A stretch of 64,000 nucleotides of DNA, taken from contig KB445804.1 of NCBI GenBank assembly GCA_000320605.2, forward strand, positions 322,591 to 386,590. The letters are read 5' to 3'. Below the pieces are notes generated by a model that saw only the letters and a program-made list of their open reading frames with translations, made no database searches and was not told the origin of the DNA. Source of the DNA: Gelatoporia subvermispora B. Its lineage: Eukaryota; Basidiomycota; Agaricomycetes; Polyporales; Gelatoporiaceae. Position 1 is the stretch's first letter; the number at the start of each line of letters is the position of its first letter. Positions 34,265 through 45,700 of this stretch are shown here, piece by piece. Made by a program: the position numbers and the translations under genes.

Positions 34265-36158
34265 CAACTCGAATGAGTCTTACCGCTGATAGTTGAGCTG
34301 CCTTGACCTGTGCCACGTGTCACCTCATTGCAGCCTCTGAATTTCAAATAGCAGTGATTGGACGTCTACAGGCACCAGATGGGAGATAATAAGGATGGCC
34401 ACAGTCAAGGCTTCCCAGCGCTGCGAAGGAAACTGATGGCCCATAATTCGTTGTAAGCGCATCATATTTGGATGTGGGATAAGATGGGAAAAGCTCAGAA
34501 CAGGAATCACATTGCCGCTGATGTGCCTAATGCTCCTGGGCTTTGTGCAAGCTTCGCCGGTTGTTGTGAAGGAGCCGCATCCATGTCTCCGGTGACAGCA
34601 TCTGACCAATAGGAGCTAGGGCCAATGAGAGAAGAAGCAAGCAACACCCCGCGCTCAGCTGCGCGTACGAGACGATTGCCCATCTAGAATGGGCCGACCG
34701 TGATAGTTTCAGCCTTGAACTCGCGCCAAACGCTTGCAGGAGGTGAAACTCAGAACACGAATTTGTCAGTCAGAGAATAATAATAGTAGATCACGCGAGT
34801 CGGCAGTAAAGTAACGTAACCTGACAATCCAACGCGGTGTCACTCACTTGTGCGAACAGGGAGGAACGTCGGGTAATCTTGGTATCTCAAGAGGAGTGTG
34901 GTCAGATGGAACATGCACATGGGAATCATGACCAAGGATCAGAGAATCGTATAGCTTCCTCTTACCGGCAAATCCAACGAGGTCAAAATGAAGCAGAGGC
35001 CGAAGACAGCTAGAAAAAAAGTCTCCCCATAGCGAATTTATGCAGCACGTGAAACCTCGCAAGACTATCGGCACCTATAGGCCATGTATTGGCGGGGAAG
35101 TACGATATCAGCTCGTGCAGACCGAGTGGAGCATGTTATGGTGTTAGTTCTATCGCTAGCTTCCCCGAACCACGGAGACCGCATACGTTAGTCCCCTAGA
35201 TTTCCACATGGCCGCGGCTCCAGCGGTTAGGGAGGAATCTAGATGTTCGTCAGCATTGCCATCGATCGCGACGGAAACACGCCAAACCGAATGATGTTAA
35301 TCCCAACAGGCCGGTATCGCACCATCCTGTAGACCGGGTCTGCGGGTCTATGAAATCGAAGACACGGCTCAAAGGTGCTGATATGGCTGGATATAGAAGA
35401 CTGCTGTCACCCACGGGCCGCCAGTGCAGCATCATGAGCTTCAGCACAAGAGTCTGATAGAAGTAACAGGAGACGTTGTCGAGCCATCCGTAGATTGTGC
35501 GGGGCTTCTCGAAGGTGGTACAATGCTCTGAGAACATCTCGCGTCAATGGGTATTTACCGTAATTCCTTCCACAACATGGATGCAGAAGTGACCTGAAAT
35601 GCGGGATCAGTAAGTCTGATTTATGACTTCCCAGCCCTGTCAAGGTCGGAATAATCGCGGAAGCAGTCGCGGGAGCAGGGGCTTTGTGGCGCTCACCTAC
35701 AACACCATGACTAAGTAGGCAAGTGAAGTGCATCCAGGGATTTTAAGGGGACGTAGCCTGGCAGTGCCGGAACCTGTATCAGCAGATAAATATTTTTACC
35801 ATAATGCCTGACTATAACTCGAGTATCAGATGCAACTTGTAGTCCAACGTTCTCTGGACTTGACAGCCCTGTGAGATTTTGTAACGCGAGGTGAGCTGGG
35901 TTGCTTTGCTTACGGAATTGTCATACCATCCGTACATCTATCCCGGTCCTTCTGCTATGTGGCACTCATCCCTCCACGCTTCAAATGTCTCATACGTGCT
36001 GTGTCGGCAGAGGCCCCGGAAACAAGCGCAGGCTGGCAGTAAGAGCGAAAGCGACACCAGCAATTGATCATCGGGCGCCGGATGGCCTTCAATTTACAAT
36101 CGCGTGCGGGAGGACGCAACATAGGGCGTGTGATGGTTGCGAAAGGCCCACCAGATGT

Positions 36159-36207
36159 GAGGGAAGTCTGCGAGGGAAGTCTGCGAGGGAAGTCTACGAG
36201 GGAAGTG
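36159..36207 (+). repeat. 13-bp tandem repeat, nearly four copies
   Basis: GAGGGAAGTCTGC is repeated at 36159, 36172 and, with one change (TAC), at 36185, with a partial fourth copy from 36198. Simple slippage repeat. Confidence 0.85.
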
Positions 36208-37168
36208 CCGAGTATTCTCGGCAGTAGTTACGAGAGTCTCGCCGAGGCCGATTTGCTACAAGACTCAGGATGTCCGAAGGCTTCGCAACATTGCGTGAAC
36301 ATCCTCCATCCACACGTGGTGATAGCGTTATGTTTCATGTCTGATATTGGGGGGTGTATTTCATAGATACTAGTCCAGTAATGGCTGAGCAATGGCAGAC
36401 TCAAGTCGTGAGCCTCGCCCGAGGTTGTTGCTGCGGCTTTGCCCGCACCGTTGGGTTAGCGCCGAAGATTGAGATTTATCAGAGATTGTCGGTGAACGCG
36501 GGGCTATAGTGATATTTTACTGAAGATTTCGTAATGTCTAAATCTGCTGGCTTCTATGCGGGTAAAAATGCCTGGTCGAGGGGTTTCCAGGATCCAACAT
36601 TTGAGTGGATATGCCGGGGTCCTATGCGTCCGTGGGCGCGCGTGACCGTCAGGTTCTCAGCTGCTGGATCTCTCGACCACTTTCATTCCTGCGCTGATCG
36701 AGGAGAGGAGCTAGAAATGATGGTTGTAGCTAATTTATACATCGTGTATACTCCTTCAATAGTGTCATGCTCAACTTTCGGATAATTTACGAGACTCCAG
36801 GTGCGTCACGTTTTGACTGATAGAACATGGCCACAGTTTTCAAGCAAATGCAGCCTTTCACAAGGTTCCTGGTGTATATCAAATTGCAACTTGACTTTGG
36901 TCAGCGCTCATAGGCGGCTCCAAAATACAGTCCAGCCTCACACACGAAAGGTACGATCATGTTCAACTCCATTCACAACTTCGATTGGACCCGTATGACT
37001 AAAATACAACATTACACGAAACTTGGACATAAGCGAGACGATCATAACAGAAGTCGATTCTGCCGTTCCTTCGCCAGTACAGTAAGAATTGATCAGTTCT
37101 ATCATATATGACTGCCATTAGGGTTCTACTTCAGCTCTAGTCTATCTCGTAATCGTCTCAGGTCCTAT

Positions 37169-37723
37169 TCAAGATTGTTGCATTGGTGAATCTGTGGCTA
37201 CCAGGGCCAATTTTACGATGCGGCGACTGTCGATATGGGCATCTGGGAGCTCGGACTCGATTCTGTGCGCCTATATTAGCAAGCAGTGGCTACAGCAATG
37301 ATCACAGTCACATACACGACGTTGACCGACTTATGTCGCTCGAACAGGACCGGTGCCGACATCCCAGGTAATTCTTTTCGAATATTCCGAATTATGTAGT
37401 ATCCACCGAGGATGCCATTCTATCGTGTCTGAAGCTCAGCATGCATGCACGAAGAATGGACAGCATCGAATTACCCTATTAGATGGGTCCTTTGGGACTT
37501 CTACCGCATTCTGCCAATCTACTGCCAATCGGAACCCCGATCCTTGTACCATCGAGAGAACCACTTGTTGGAGACTATATCGGGAAAGTTGAGTGCCGTT
37601 GAAGGTGAATTCAACTCGTTGCGAGAATGTCTCGTCGAGCGCGCGGAGGCAGTCGATCTCCGATTTGGCCTCGAAGACACTTTTGATGTGCTCGACAGAC
37701 CAAGCATAGAAGCTGGTGAGCAT
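37169..37723 (-). CDS. SnoaL/NTF2-like small protein (150 aa)
   Basis: Seen: three exons, 37723-37475, 37419-37318 and 37270-37169, with introns of 55 and 47 bp, both in phase 0. Coding lengths of 249, 102 and 102 nt close exactly at a stop. The protein starts MLTSFYAWSVEHIKSVFEAK, then CLRALDETFSQRVEFTFNG, AVDWQNAVEVPKDPSNR, NGILGGYYIIRNIRK, VLFERHKSVNV and IDSRRIVKLALVATD. Known: mushrooms carry many short proteins of this pattern (entry helix, DETF, FNG, a VEVP strand, GG-Y-I, FERHK) that are predicted to fold like NTF2/SnoaL cone-shaped domains. Their substrates are not known. The ATG at 37723 is preferred over upstream open sequence because a TATA box lies at 37829-37836. It is intact although its surroundings are full of broken genes. 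Confidence 0.82.
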
Positions 37724-37828
37724 TTTGGTGAAGACGTAAATGTAACGAGAGGTTCGGTATAGGAGGGTGAGGGGTAGTGTGAAGGGGGCGGGGACGAAGT
37801 TGTTTACCTTCGGAATCGCGCTGCTACA

Positions 37829-37836
37829 TTTATATA
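37829..37836 (-). promoter_or_regulatory. TATA box of the SnoaL-like gene
   Basis: TATATAAA on the minus strand, about 105 bp before the ATG at 37723. It places the transcription start downstream of any longer open frame and supports the chosen start. Confidence 0.5.
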
Positions 37837-39154
37837 TCTTACCGCTCACCCATTAGATTGCCATGAGCGCATGTCAAAACACCCGTTGACCGACTCAGGC
37901 ATATTGGTGGTCAGGGAATCTCGTGAAATTTCCGCTCAATCCTGACGGCACGAAGGGGAACGTGGGCGCCACTGACTAGATCTACGATGCTCGGACGCTT
38001 CGCGGCCCTCGTCGAAGCATGCTGCTCGAAAGTCGCAACATTCTGATACAAATGATCCGCAGTTGAAGTCTCTGTCAGAAGTCCTCATGAACCATGACCT
38101 TTTGTAGATAGTGCTCTCATGCCCAGTCAGCAGAAAGGGCCGACTGGCGCATCGAGTCTCACAGGACGCTGCCCCGTCCCAGGTTGAACAAGTTGCGTGG
38201 TGTGAAACATCCGATCAACGCCACGGCTACAGCCTTCAGTGCGGCTGTATCATTGAAATGGGGTTGTGCCGGGAGTTGACGTCGGTCGCTTCCATGGTCA
38301 AGTTATCCTGTGTGCGACTTGGCCGCCGGCTCCGTGGCGTACAGGCCTAAGCATTGGCCAATAAGTTTCGCGCCGCTCCACATGCAGCATTCATGTCCGT
38401 CGCGCTCTCCGCATTGTATGCGAAGCCGCGTGGAACGTGCATCGTCACCGATAGTGCAATGTATTCTCAACGCAAGGCTTGGGGTTGCGTGAGATCCGCA
38501 CTCCAGGGTGCGCACTGCGATGGACGCGCACAATCGCCTCGTGGCAAACGGCGAACCTAACTTGGCAGGAGTCGTGTAGAATCTTGCTGGCCCGCTGCGA
38601 ACCCCCGGGCGCATTTACCTTCGCGGTGGATGTTAACAATTCATGCTGAATTTGACTTGGGTAATGCCACTTCTCCGAAGAGAACTTGCTAAGCAGATTC
38701 CTCACACACGGGGTTCTGTCCTGCGGGACCTCCTGGCCCTGGTCAGGGTACAACACCTGCGCCCGTAACCCGTGAGCGATTATTGTATACGAGATCAAAG
38801 TTCCGCAGCGAATCGCGGTGATAGGGTAGGGGCGGATGATCCAGGGTCTGCACTGGCGACAAGCGGAGGGCCGAGCTTCATAGAGGCATACAGTAGCAGC
38901 AATATTTAAAAAACCGCGACAACGACCAACACGGAAATAGGCCAAGAGCATAGTTTACCTCGTGTCCTCTTGGTACGGTTGATGTCTATCAACTACTAGG
39001 AATGATGTAAGAGAGGCACCTATCATAATGGTCTACATGATCGACGGACATGAAGTCCGATTGCCCTTAATGCGACTGTACAATGATCGACAGCGGAGCA
39101 GAGAACGAGAATGGGTACACGATATGGTGATTCGTACAAGTGCTAGTCCATAGC
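37837..39154. other. about 1.3 kb with no supportable gene
   Basis: Antisense-looking frames of 60-170 codons overlap one another on both strands near 38.3-38.95 kb. None has a motif, a spliceable neighbour or a plausible start context. Confidence 0.4.
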
Positions 39155-41176
39155 TTATTTGAGGTGCTTCTTCAATGTCTGCTTATGACACGGCCAAGTA
39201 AGCTCCGCAGAGTGAGATTAGGTGCGGACAACGCACCTCCTCCATGGCGTCCATGTCATCCGTCTCAACCCGAACGATATGCTTCCCCGTGGCCTTCTCG
39301 ATCTCTTGCATCTGTTCCCACGTGCGCTTGTCATGGACGAAGTTAACCGATATACCCTTTCGTCCAAATCGTCCAGTCCGGCCTATTGTTGCCCATATCG
39401 CATGAGATTACTGTAGAGCGATACGAGCGATGCTCCAAACGTACCGATCCGGTGAATGTACGTCTCAATATCGGGGTGAGCATCATCCTTGTTTCCCCAG
39501 TTGTCCCGTTCATTGAGCAGAGGTAGGTCATAGTTGACAACCATGTTGACTTGCATGATATCTATGCCTCTTGCGATAACGTTCGTTGTGATGAGAACCT
39601 TCTCGCGTCCTTCCCGGAACCTATCAATGATCGCATCACGTTCCGACGCGTCCTTCGCGCCATGAAGAGAAGCGACTTTGTGTCCCTCCGCTGACATACG
39701 CTGGGATATACGGTCCGCAGTATGTCGGTGCTACAGAACAAGATCAGCGTCCAATACATCAGCCGCAAGGCGAGAATAGATCGGCAATCTTCTCGAAGCC
39801 AGTCGGATAAACTCACTTGGCAGAAGATAATACTTTGCCCGATCGTCAAAAGAGTATAAATGGACACCAGCACTTCGTATTTGTGTTCCTCGCTCTTGCA
39901 ATCCAGATAGAACTGCCGAATGTTGTCTACCGAGATCTCGTTCTTCTGGAGTTCTATCTTGTTCGCCTTAGGCGCAAAGTTGTTTGCAAAGCTCCGTACG
40001 TGATCCGGGAAGGTGGCAGAGAATAGGACGATCTGAACGGGGTGGGATCGAGGCAACATGCTACAGAGCTCATGAGTGATAGAACATGGTAGACGATGAA
40101 CCGGACGTACTTCTTCACTCGGAGTGTCTGCTCTCCGAGACCATCCGAGTCCAACATGTTGTCCGCCTCATCCAACACAAAAACCTTCACCTCCGACACG
40201 TCCAGCACCCTTCGCCTGATGAGATCCGTCATGGTGCCGGGAGTACCAACGACAACATGCGCAGTGATGCGGCTTGCACCCTTGGGTAGATGGTCCTTGA
40301 TCGCGTACTCGGTTTGTACGGACGTGAATCTGCCCATTGCCACAACTACTGACATGATCTGACGCGCCAATTCTCGGGATGGTGCAAGACAGAGGGCCTG
40401 ACAGCAAGATTGGCCTTCGTCATCATGACTCACAGAATTCACGGCGTCTTACCTGTGTCTTGTTCTTGGAGAAATCCACACGAGTCAACATAGTAAGCAC
40501 AAACGCAGCGGTCTTCCCCGTCCCAGATTGGGATTGCCCGATGAGGTTTTGTGGTCTGCAGAATATCTGATGAGCGCGATTACTCGAATTGATGGGGTTC
40601 GTGTGAACGTACGGATCTGCGAGAAGAAGGGGCAGCGCTCTCTCCTGGATCTTCGACGGCTTTGAGAATCCCATCGCGTAGACACCCTTTAACAAATCTG
40701 GGTGGCTGCGATACGCGTCAGCTCGCGATCGGATCCGAATATCGTGGTCCCTACAGTCCGAGTTCCTCAAATGTCTTGACACTAAACAACGGCGAGTTTG
40801 GATCTGCCTGCTGGTCTGCAAGTGTGACCTGTAATCGCGTTCAACCTTTGTCTGAATGCCCAGAGCGTGCATGAATACACACCTCGACATCGAATGTCGA
40901 CTGAATGAGATCGGTCTCTGTTGTCGACCAAACGAATACGGTGAGTATGAGCAAACATCTATTCTCAGCGTTTTTGAAACCCACCGGGATCCTGCTCCCC
41001 CTCCCCCTCTTTCTCTCCCCCCTTCTCCACTTCCTTCACTGGCTCCTTCTCTTTGGTTTCGTCTGTGGGGGCTGCCGGGGCTGGAGGCAGGCATCGTGAG
41101 TTACGGTTTCAGCACTGTACGAGGTCAACACACCTGCAGCAGCGGGGGTATAGAAGCCATCTGCGTCCTTCTCCAT
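39155..41176 (-). CDS. DBP5: DEAD-box ATP-dependent RNA helicase DBP5 (mRNA export)
   Basis: Remodels mRNPs at the cytoplasmic face of the nuclear pore and acts in translation termination. Seen: the ATG at 41176 gives [13 protein letters not shown], then after an intron a Glu/Lys-rich N-terminus ([17 protein letters not shown]), then [20 protein letters not shown] and [16 protein letters not shown], which is the Dbp5-specific entry. The helicase core has Q-motif [11 protein letters not shown], motif [12 protein letters not shown] (near 40510-40540), [15 protein letters not shown] (DEAD at 40161-40172), SAT in [15 protein letters not shown] in [18 protein letters not shown] and motif [15 protein letters not shown]. 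The last exon adds QTLKKHLK before the stop at 39155. Several introns. Divergent from the next gene with a 388-bp shared promoter region. Identity is firm. Confidence 0.95.
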
Positions 41177-41564
41177 GGTTGAAACGTTGAAACACCAGAA
41201 TGTGGTGAAGTCAGTATGGCGGGCCCAGTTTGGATTGTGCATGGCTTGTCGTCACGTCGGAGATCAAACTGCTATCTAATCTCTAAAAGGTACTCGATCT
41301 CTCAGCTACAGTGATATGAAAGCTCTCTTCTCTTTCGAGTTGGTGTACTCCTTCACGTTCTGCAGTGTGTCCACGCGCCTCATATCTGAGCTCGTTAAGT
41401 CGTGAAACACTCCGGAGCTATTCTTCTTTTGAACGAGAAACAGAGCTGGGTGAGTCGCGAGCGAGCAGAAAACTTAGTATCTAACGGGCATCATTTCTGA
41501 CCACGGATCCACAGCAGGATTGCGTATTCGTGGACTATTTATTACCTATCCCAACTACAGCACA

Positions 41565-42539
41565 ATGTCGGCATTATCTGCGCTCATTCAACGTGTACAC
41601 GATGGGGTGTCGTCAGTCGAAATCGCCTACGCTTCGCACCCACGCTGGCCGTTACCTCCACGCTCGTTCGGTTGGAGTCGCTCGGCATTGCGCATATCAG
41701 TGCTCGACTCCTCATTCAATCCGCCGACACTAGCTCACTTGGCCCTCGCGAGGTTGCAGGCTCCCGACGATCCACTTGATGCGAGTTCTGACACATTCGG
41801 CCCGACTCTGATGGAGATCCCCTCTCAGAGCTTCCCAGACTACGACGCTCGACTGCTCCTGCTTTCCGTGCGAAATGCGGATAAAGAATTGAAAAATGGT
41901 GATGCATCCTATGAACAGCGTTTGGAGATGATGTGTCTCCTCGCGCAGCACATCCAGAGAGGCGCGCAAGGTGTTGGTGTCGAGCAGTCTCGTCAAGCCA
42001 ATATTGCAGTTGCAATACTCAATGAACCCACGTTCGTGCGCAAGTCTAGCGTGCTCATTGATTTCCTGCACAAATACATATCGTCGTTGACTGCCTCGAC
42101 TTCTCTCCCATCTCTCTCAACAAGCATATCCGTTGATCAAGGTGGCATCCCTCGAGTCCAATTGACGTTCCTCACCGGCATGGACACACTTGCCAGACTC
42201 TTTGCCCCACGATACTACCCATCTGAGGATGCTATGCGACAGGCCTTGCATAAGTTCCTCTCAGACGAAGGTGACAATTCCTGCGTTGTTTGTGCTCGCC
42301 GCACAATCCCAGGAGTGTCTGCGGATGAAGAAAGAGAGCAGGAGCATCGACTCTTGTATATAGTGAAGGGGTTCGTACTACCCCGCCGGGTGGCAGTTGT
42401 CGATATACCGGAGCGAGAGAGAAACATCAGTAGCACTGACGTCCGTCGGTCCATTGCGCAAGGTGATGAGATATGGAAAGAATTTGTCATTCCTGAGATA
42501 GCGCAATATATTGCGGAACATGATCTATATCGGTCATGA
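41565..42539 (+). CDS. POF1-like nicotinamide-nucleotide adenylyltransferase family protein
   Basis: Seen: one exon of 324 codons from the ATG at 41565 (MSALSALIQRVHDG); earlier in-frame sequence has no ATG. LDSSFNPPTLAHLALA carries the nucleotidyltransferase motif at the start of a Rossmann fold (T-x-x-H type, here TLAH). FLTGMDTLARLFAPRYY fits the G-x-D-x-L motif, and NISSTDVRRSI is the C-terminal ISST-x-x-R motif. Known: these motifs define NMNAT-type enzymes, which join NMN and ATP to make NAD. The long insert and the pattern fit the fungal Pof1 branch rather than the main Nma1/2 enzymes. Direct NAD synthesis by this protein is inferred. Intron-free, unlike its neighbours. It converges with the fatty acid synthase gene, stops 185 bp apart. 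Confidence 0.8.
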   Translation: MSALSALIQRVHDGVSSVEIAYASHPRWPLPPRSFGWSRSALRISVLDSSFNPPTLAHLALARLQAPDDPLDASSDTFGPTLMEIPSQSFPDYDARLLLLSVRNADKELKNGDASYEQRLEMMCLLAQHIQRGAQGVGVEQSRQANIAVAILNEPTFVRKSSVLIDFLHKYISSLTASTSLPSLSTSISVDQGGIPRVQLTFLTGMDTLARLFAPRYYPSEDAMRQALHKFLSDEGDNSCVVCARRTIPGVSADEEREQEHRLLYIVKGFVLPRRVAVVDIPERERNISSTDVRRSIAQGDEIWKEFVIPEIAQYIAEHDLYRS

Positions 42540-42724
42540 CAAGCATGTGGCAGACAGTGTTTAAAAGAGATCCAGATACAGACATTCTATTGCGAGACAA
42601 AGTTCAAACATGACAGCGTACATAGACGACAACGAAGATATTACTGCTTGTGACATTAGATGATCAGTGCGAAAACGACAAAACCCAGAATATGCGTGAC
42701 ACAGAAGATGCAGGATGCAGGAAA

Positions 42725-45700
42725 TCATGAAGAGGTCGCTTGCGCGAAAGCAATAGCAACAGTCTAGAGAACATAAATTGGTCAACAAATTACATGAGAG
42801 CATAGATATCATATTCTCGTACCTCAGAGTGGCTGAGTGACAAATGGACCTTAGTCACGCCCCTGCTCTCGGCTGCTGCCTTCGCATCACCGTGCAAAGT
42901 GACAGTCGGCACGCCAGACTCATCAGGAAGGATCTCAATGTTCTTCATGGGTGCAGCCGCTCCTTTGGAGGATACTCCAAGCGACTTGAAGACAGCTTCT
43001 TTTCCGACCCATCGCGCAGCGAAAGAGGCGGCAGGCAGCGGCTGAGAGCGGCAGTATGCGATCTCAGCATCAGTGAAATTGCGCGAGACGAACGTCGGGT
43101 TCCACGATGGCACCGAAGAGATGAGCTCTGTATAATGCATCGGCACCTAGACAAATGGTCATAGTTTATGCAGCGTACCTTGGTCAACGCCTACGCCAGT
43201 CGTTGCCTCTTTGTGCGACAGCACCTCGGTGAACGTCTTGAAGTTGGCCGTGTCGAGGACACGTTTCGAAGCCTGCTTAGCCGTGAACTCATAGCTGCCT
43301 GTCTTGGGGTTGTACGAAGCACGAGCGAGGGGGTTCATCAAGACAGCGGCTTCGAGATCCTTGGTGTATGGCGGAGCATCCTTGATTCTGACTAAGTTGT
43401 TGGCGACCATCATCTCACTCATTGCCTTGTAGGAGAGACGGGCCCGGACCGCGTTCCTCGCCTTATACGCCTCATAGACTGATGGTTCGAGAGCACCTAA
43501 GACGTAGCGAGGATGGAGGACCATGCAAGTACCACCAACTTGACCGAAGCCGAAGGATGACTGCGAAGCGGTATAAGTTACGCCCTAACAAAGTTGATGG
43601 TAGATGTTACCATAAGACCAGCACGGACACCGTCCGTGTGAATCGTCTTGGATGGGAACATGAGGTATGTGTACTTCTTGAAGTCCGCATCAACGTTGCT
43701 AGATCGAGCGCACCGTGAGTCAAGTGCTAGCATATTCAACACACGATAAGACTTACTCTGCATTACGGTTACCAGGGACAATGCCGGTGTAGACACTCTG
43801 CAAGAGGCCAGCGAGCTGCCATGCGGCGGAACCACCCTTCGAGTGGCCGCAAAGGCTCTTCTGCGCCATCACAGGGACCGCATTGCCAGGGGTGCGAGAG
43901 ATGGCAGTCAAGACGTCATTCCAGATGTGTGTCTCGTTGGCCTCCTGCGAAGGGAGTCAGAAATGCAGACATGGAAGACAGGCTGATCACTCACGTTCGC
44001 CTTAGTACTGGTTCCGTGAATGGACAACACGCCAATGTCGTCCGCCGTCAAACCCCAGACGGCAAGAGCACGACGAAGGGGCGCAACTCGTGGGTCGATG
44101 CCCTCAAGCATACCGTAGGACGCGAGAGCATCCTTCTCTTGACGGGCCGCCTCCTGCTCGATATCCGCAACGCGCGAGGCGACGTAATCATCACTGACAG
44201 CCTCCCCGCGAGACTTGCGGAAGTCAAGCTCTTCGCGCAATTGCTGCTGCTCGTTCTCAAGCCATTGAGAAATTTGGCGACGACGGAAAGCCAGCTGCCG
44301 AGACCGGTACTCCACATCGAGCATAGGCAAGGGGTGGTCAGAAGGAACCTGTCTGGCAATGGATAGGGCTCCGCGACCTGGAGCAGGTACAGAACGGCCG
44401 GCCTTGTCACTGAAGGGAGAGTCAGTGAACTGGGTTGAGTCAGATTGTAATCGACTTACGTGGAGGTGGATGTGAAGCCAACAATGCCACGGATGGGACA
44501 ACCTAGCTCTAACGCGGTCTTGGCGTTCATCAAAACGTGAACACCAGTACCCTGCGCCTCCATGAACTACATCGCGACGTGAGTATATCAATATAACAGT
44601 GGACAAGTCACTCACCCCAGAACGAGTGGTAGTGGTCGGCCTTGACATCTCAGTAGGTTCCCGACCCATCGCGAACTCGGTCTCAGAGTTGCTCGTCGCC
44701 TTCATATTACCGAACTCGTACGAGCCCTCCTCGCTGAGATCGTCGAAGCCACCAGCAAGCATGACCTTCGCCTTGCCCGAAAGAAGTGTGTCGCAAGCAA
44801 TCTCGATCGATTGGAGGGCAGTAGCGCTAAAACTCGCGTTAGGAAATATTCGGCATACTACAACAGGACGAACTTACCAGGCTCCAACCGGGATTTTTAT
44901 CGGTCCGCTAGATGAGAGCAAGAGAAGGTTGACCCAACCAGCAGTGGTGTTGATGAACCTGCAGCCCGCCATTAGCAATGGGTGTAGTCGATGGATAATT
45001 GCAACTTACGTCTCCTGGAGGATGTCGTTCTGCACCTCCTTCTCATCCCTCCGGTCCTTGAACATCTGCGCCAAACTCTCCATACCGCCCATACCGCTAC
45101 CGATACTCGAGCCGACTTCAGACGGGTGCATGTGCTTGTACAGCTCGTACGGGTCGGTGATACCGGACATGTTGAGGGCCTCGGCCGCACACACGAGTGC
45201 CCAGAGTGACGTTCGGTCAGTCTGTGCAATGATGTCCGCGGGGATACCGTAGCGACCAGCCTCCCAGCCAGTGGGGATCTGACCAGCGACGAGACGGTTG
45301 AACTTGAACGCCTTCGGGATCATGACCCGCGCGCCCTTCTTGAATTTGACGAACCACTGTCCTCCTTCTCCTTCCCAGATATCGCACTTGTCGCCGTGCT
45401 CTTTCTTGAACTTTTCCGCATCAGCCTCGGCAACTTCGAAGGGCTCGAGATTCTGAACGAGCTCGATCTCCTGCTGGAAGACTTTCTTCTTCGGGTCGTA
45501 ACCGCGGAAGAGGTCAGGTTCTGTGCACAACATTAAGGGCAGGCCTAAATCATAAGAACGGTTGTCACTCACCAATCAAGCGGACACCCGCATGGCTGAG
45601 GATGTCCTTCTCGTAGCGGGAAAGAACGTCCTTGTCATCAACAGGTTCACCGGATTTGGCATCGACCCAACCAACGTAGAGCGAGCCATCCTTGAGACGT

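Larger units (their letters stand above)
33171..37168. other. about 4 kb without a convincing gene
   Basis: One ATG-started open frame of 136 codons on the plus strand (33854-34264) has two Cys pairs (CKRCETQC and WRCDLC) that could bind metal, but no family is recognised and no spliced partner was found. Minus-strand frames near 34.8-35.7 kb (for example FSEHCTTFEKPRTIYGWL) might be remnants of an unknown gene. A short tandem repeat is at 36159-36207. Confidence 0.4.

Noticed and set aside
36534..36785. An 83-codon ATG frame (MSKSAGFYAGKNAW...)
   Set aside because: Too short, no family resemblance, no promoter signal or spliceable extension.
38303..38951. Overlapping frames of 60-168 codons on both strands
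   Set aside because: No motif, no plausible splice partners, biased composition; treated as chance.
41520..41564. An earlier start of the POF1-like gene
   Set aside because: The frame begins at TTG; the first ATG is at 41565 and gives the usual N-terminus length before the nucleotidyltransferase motif.
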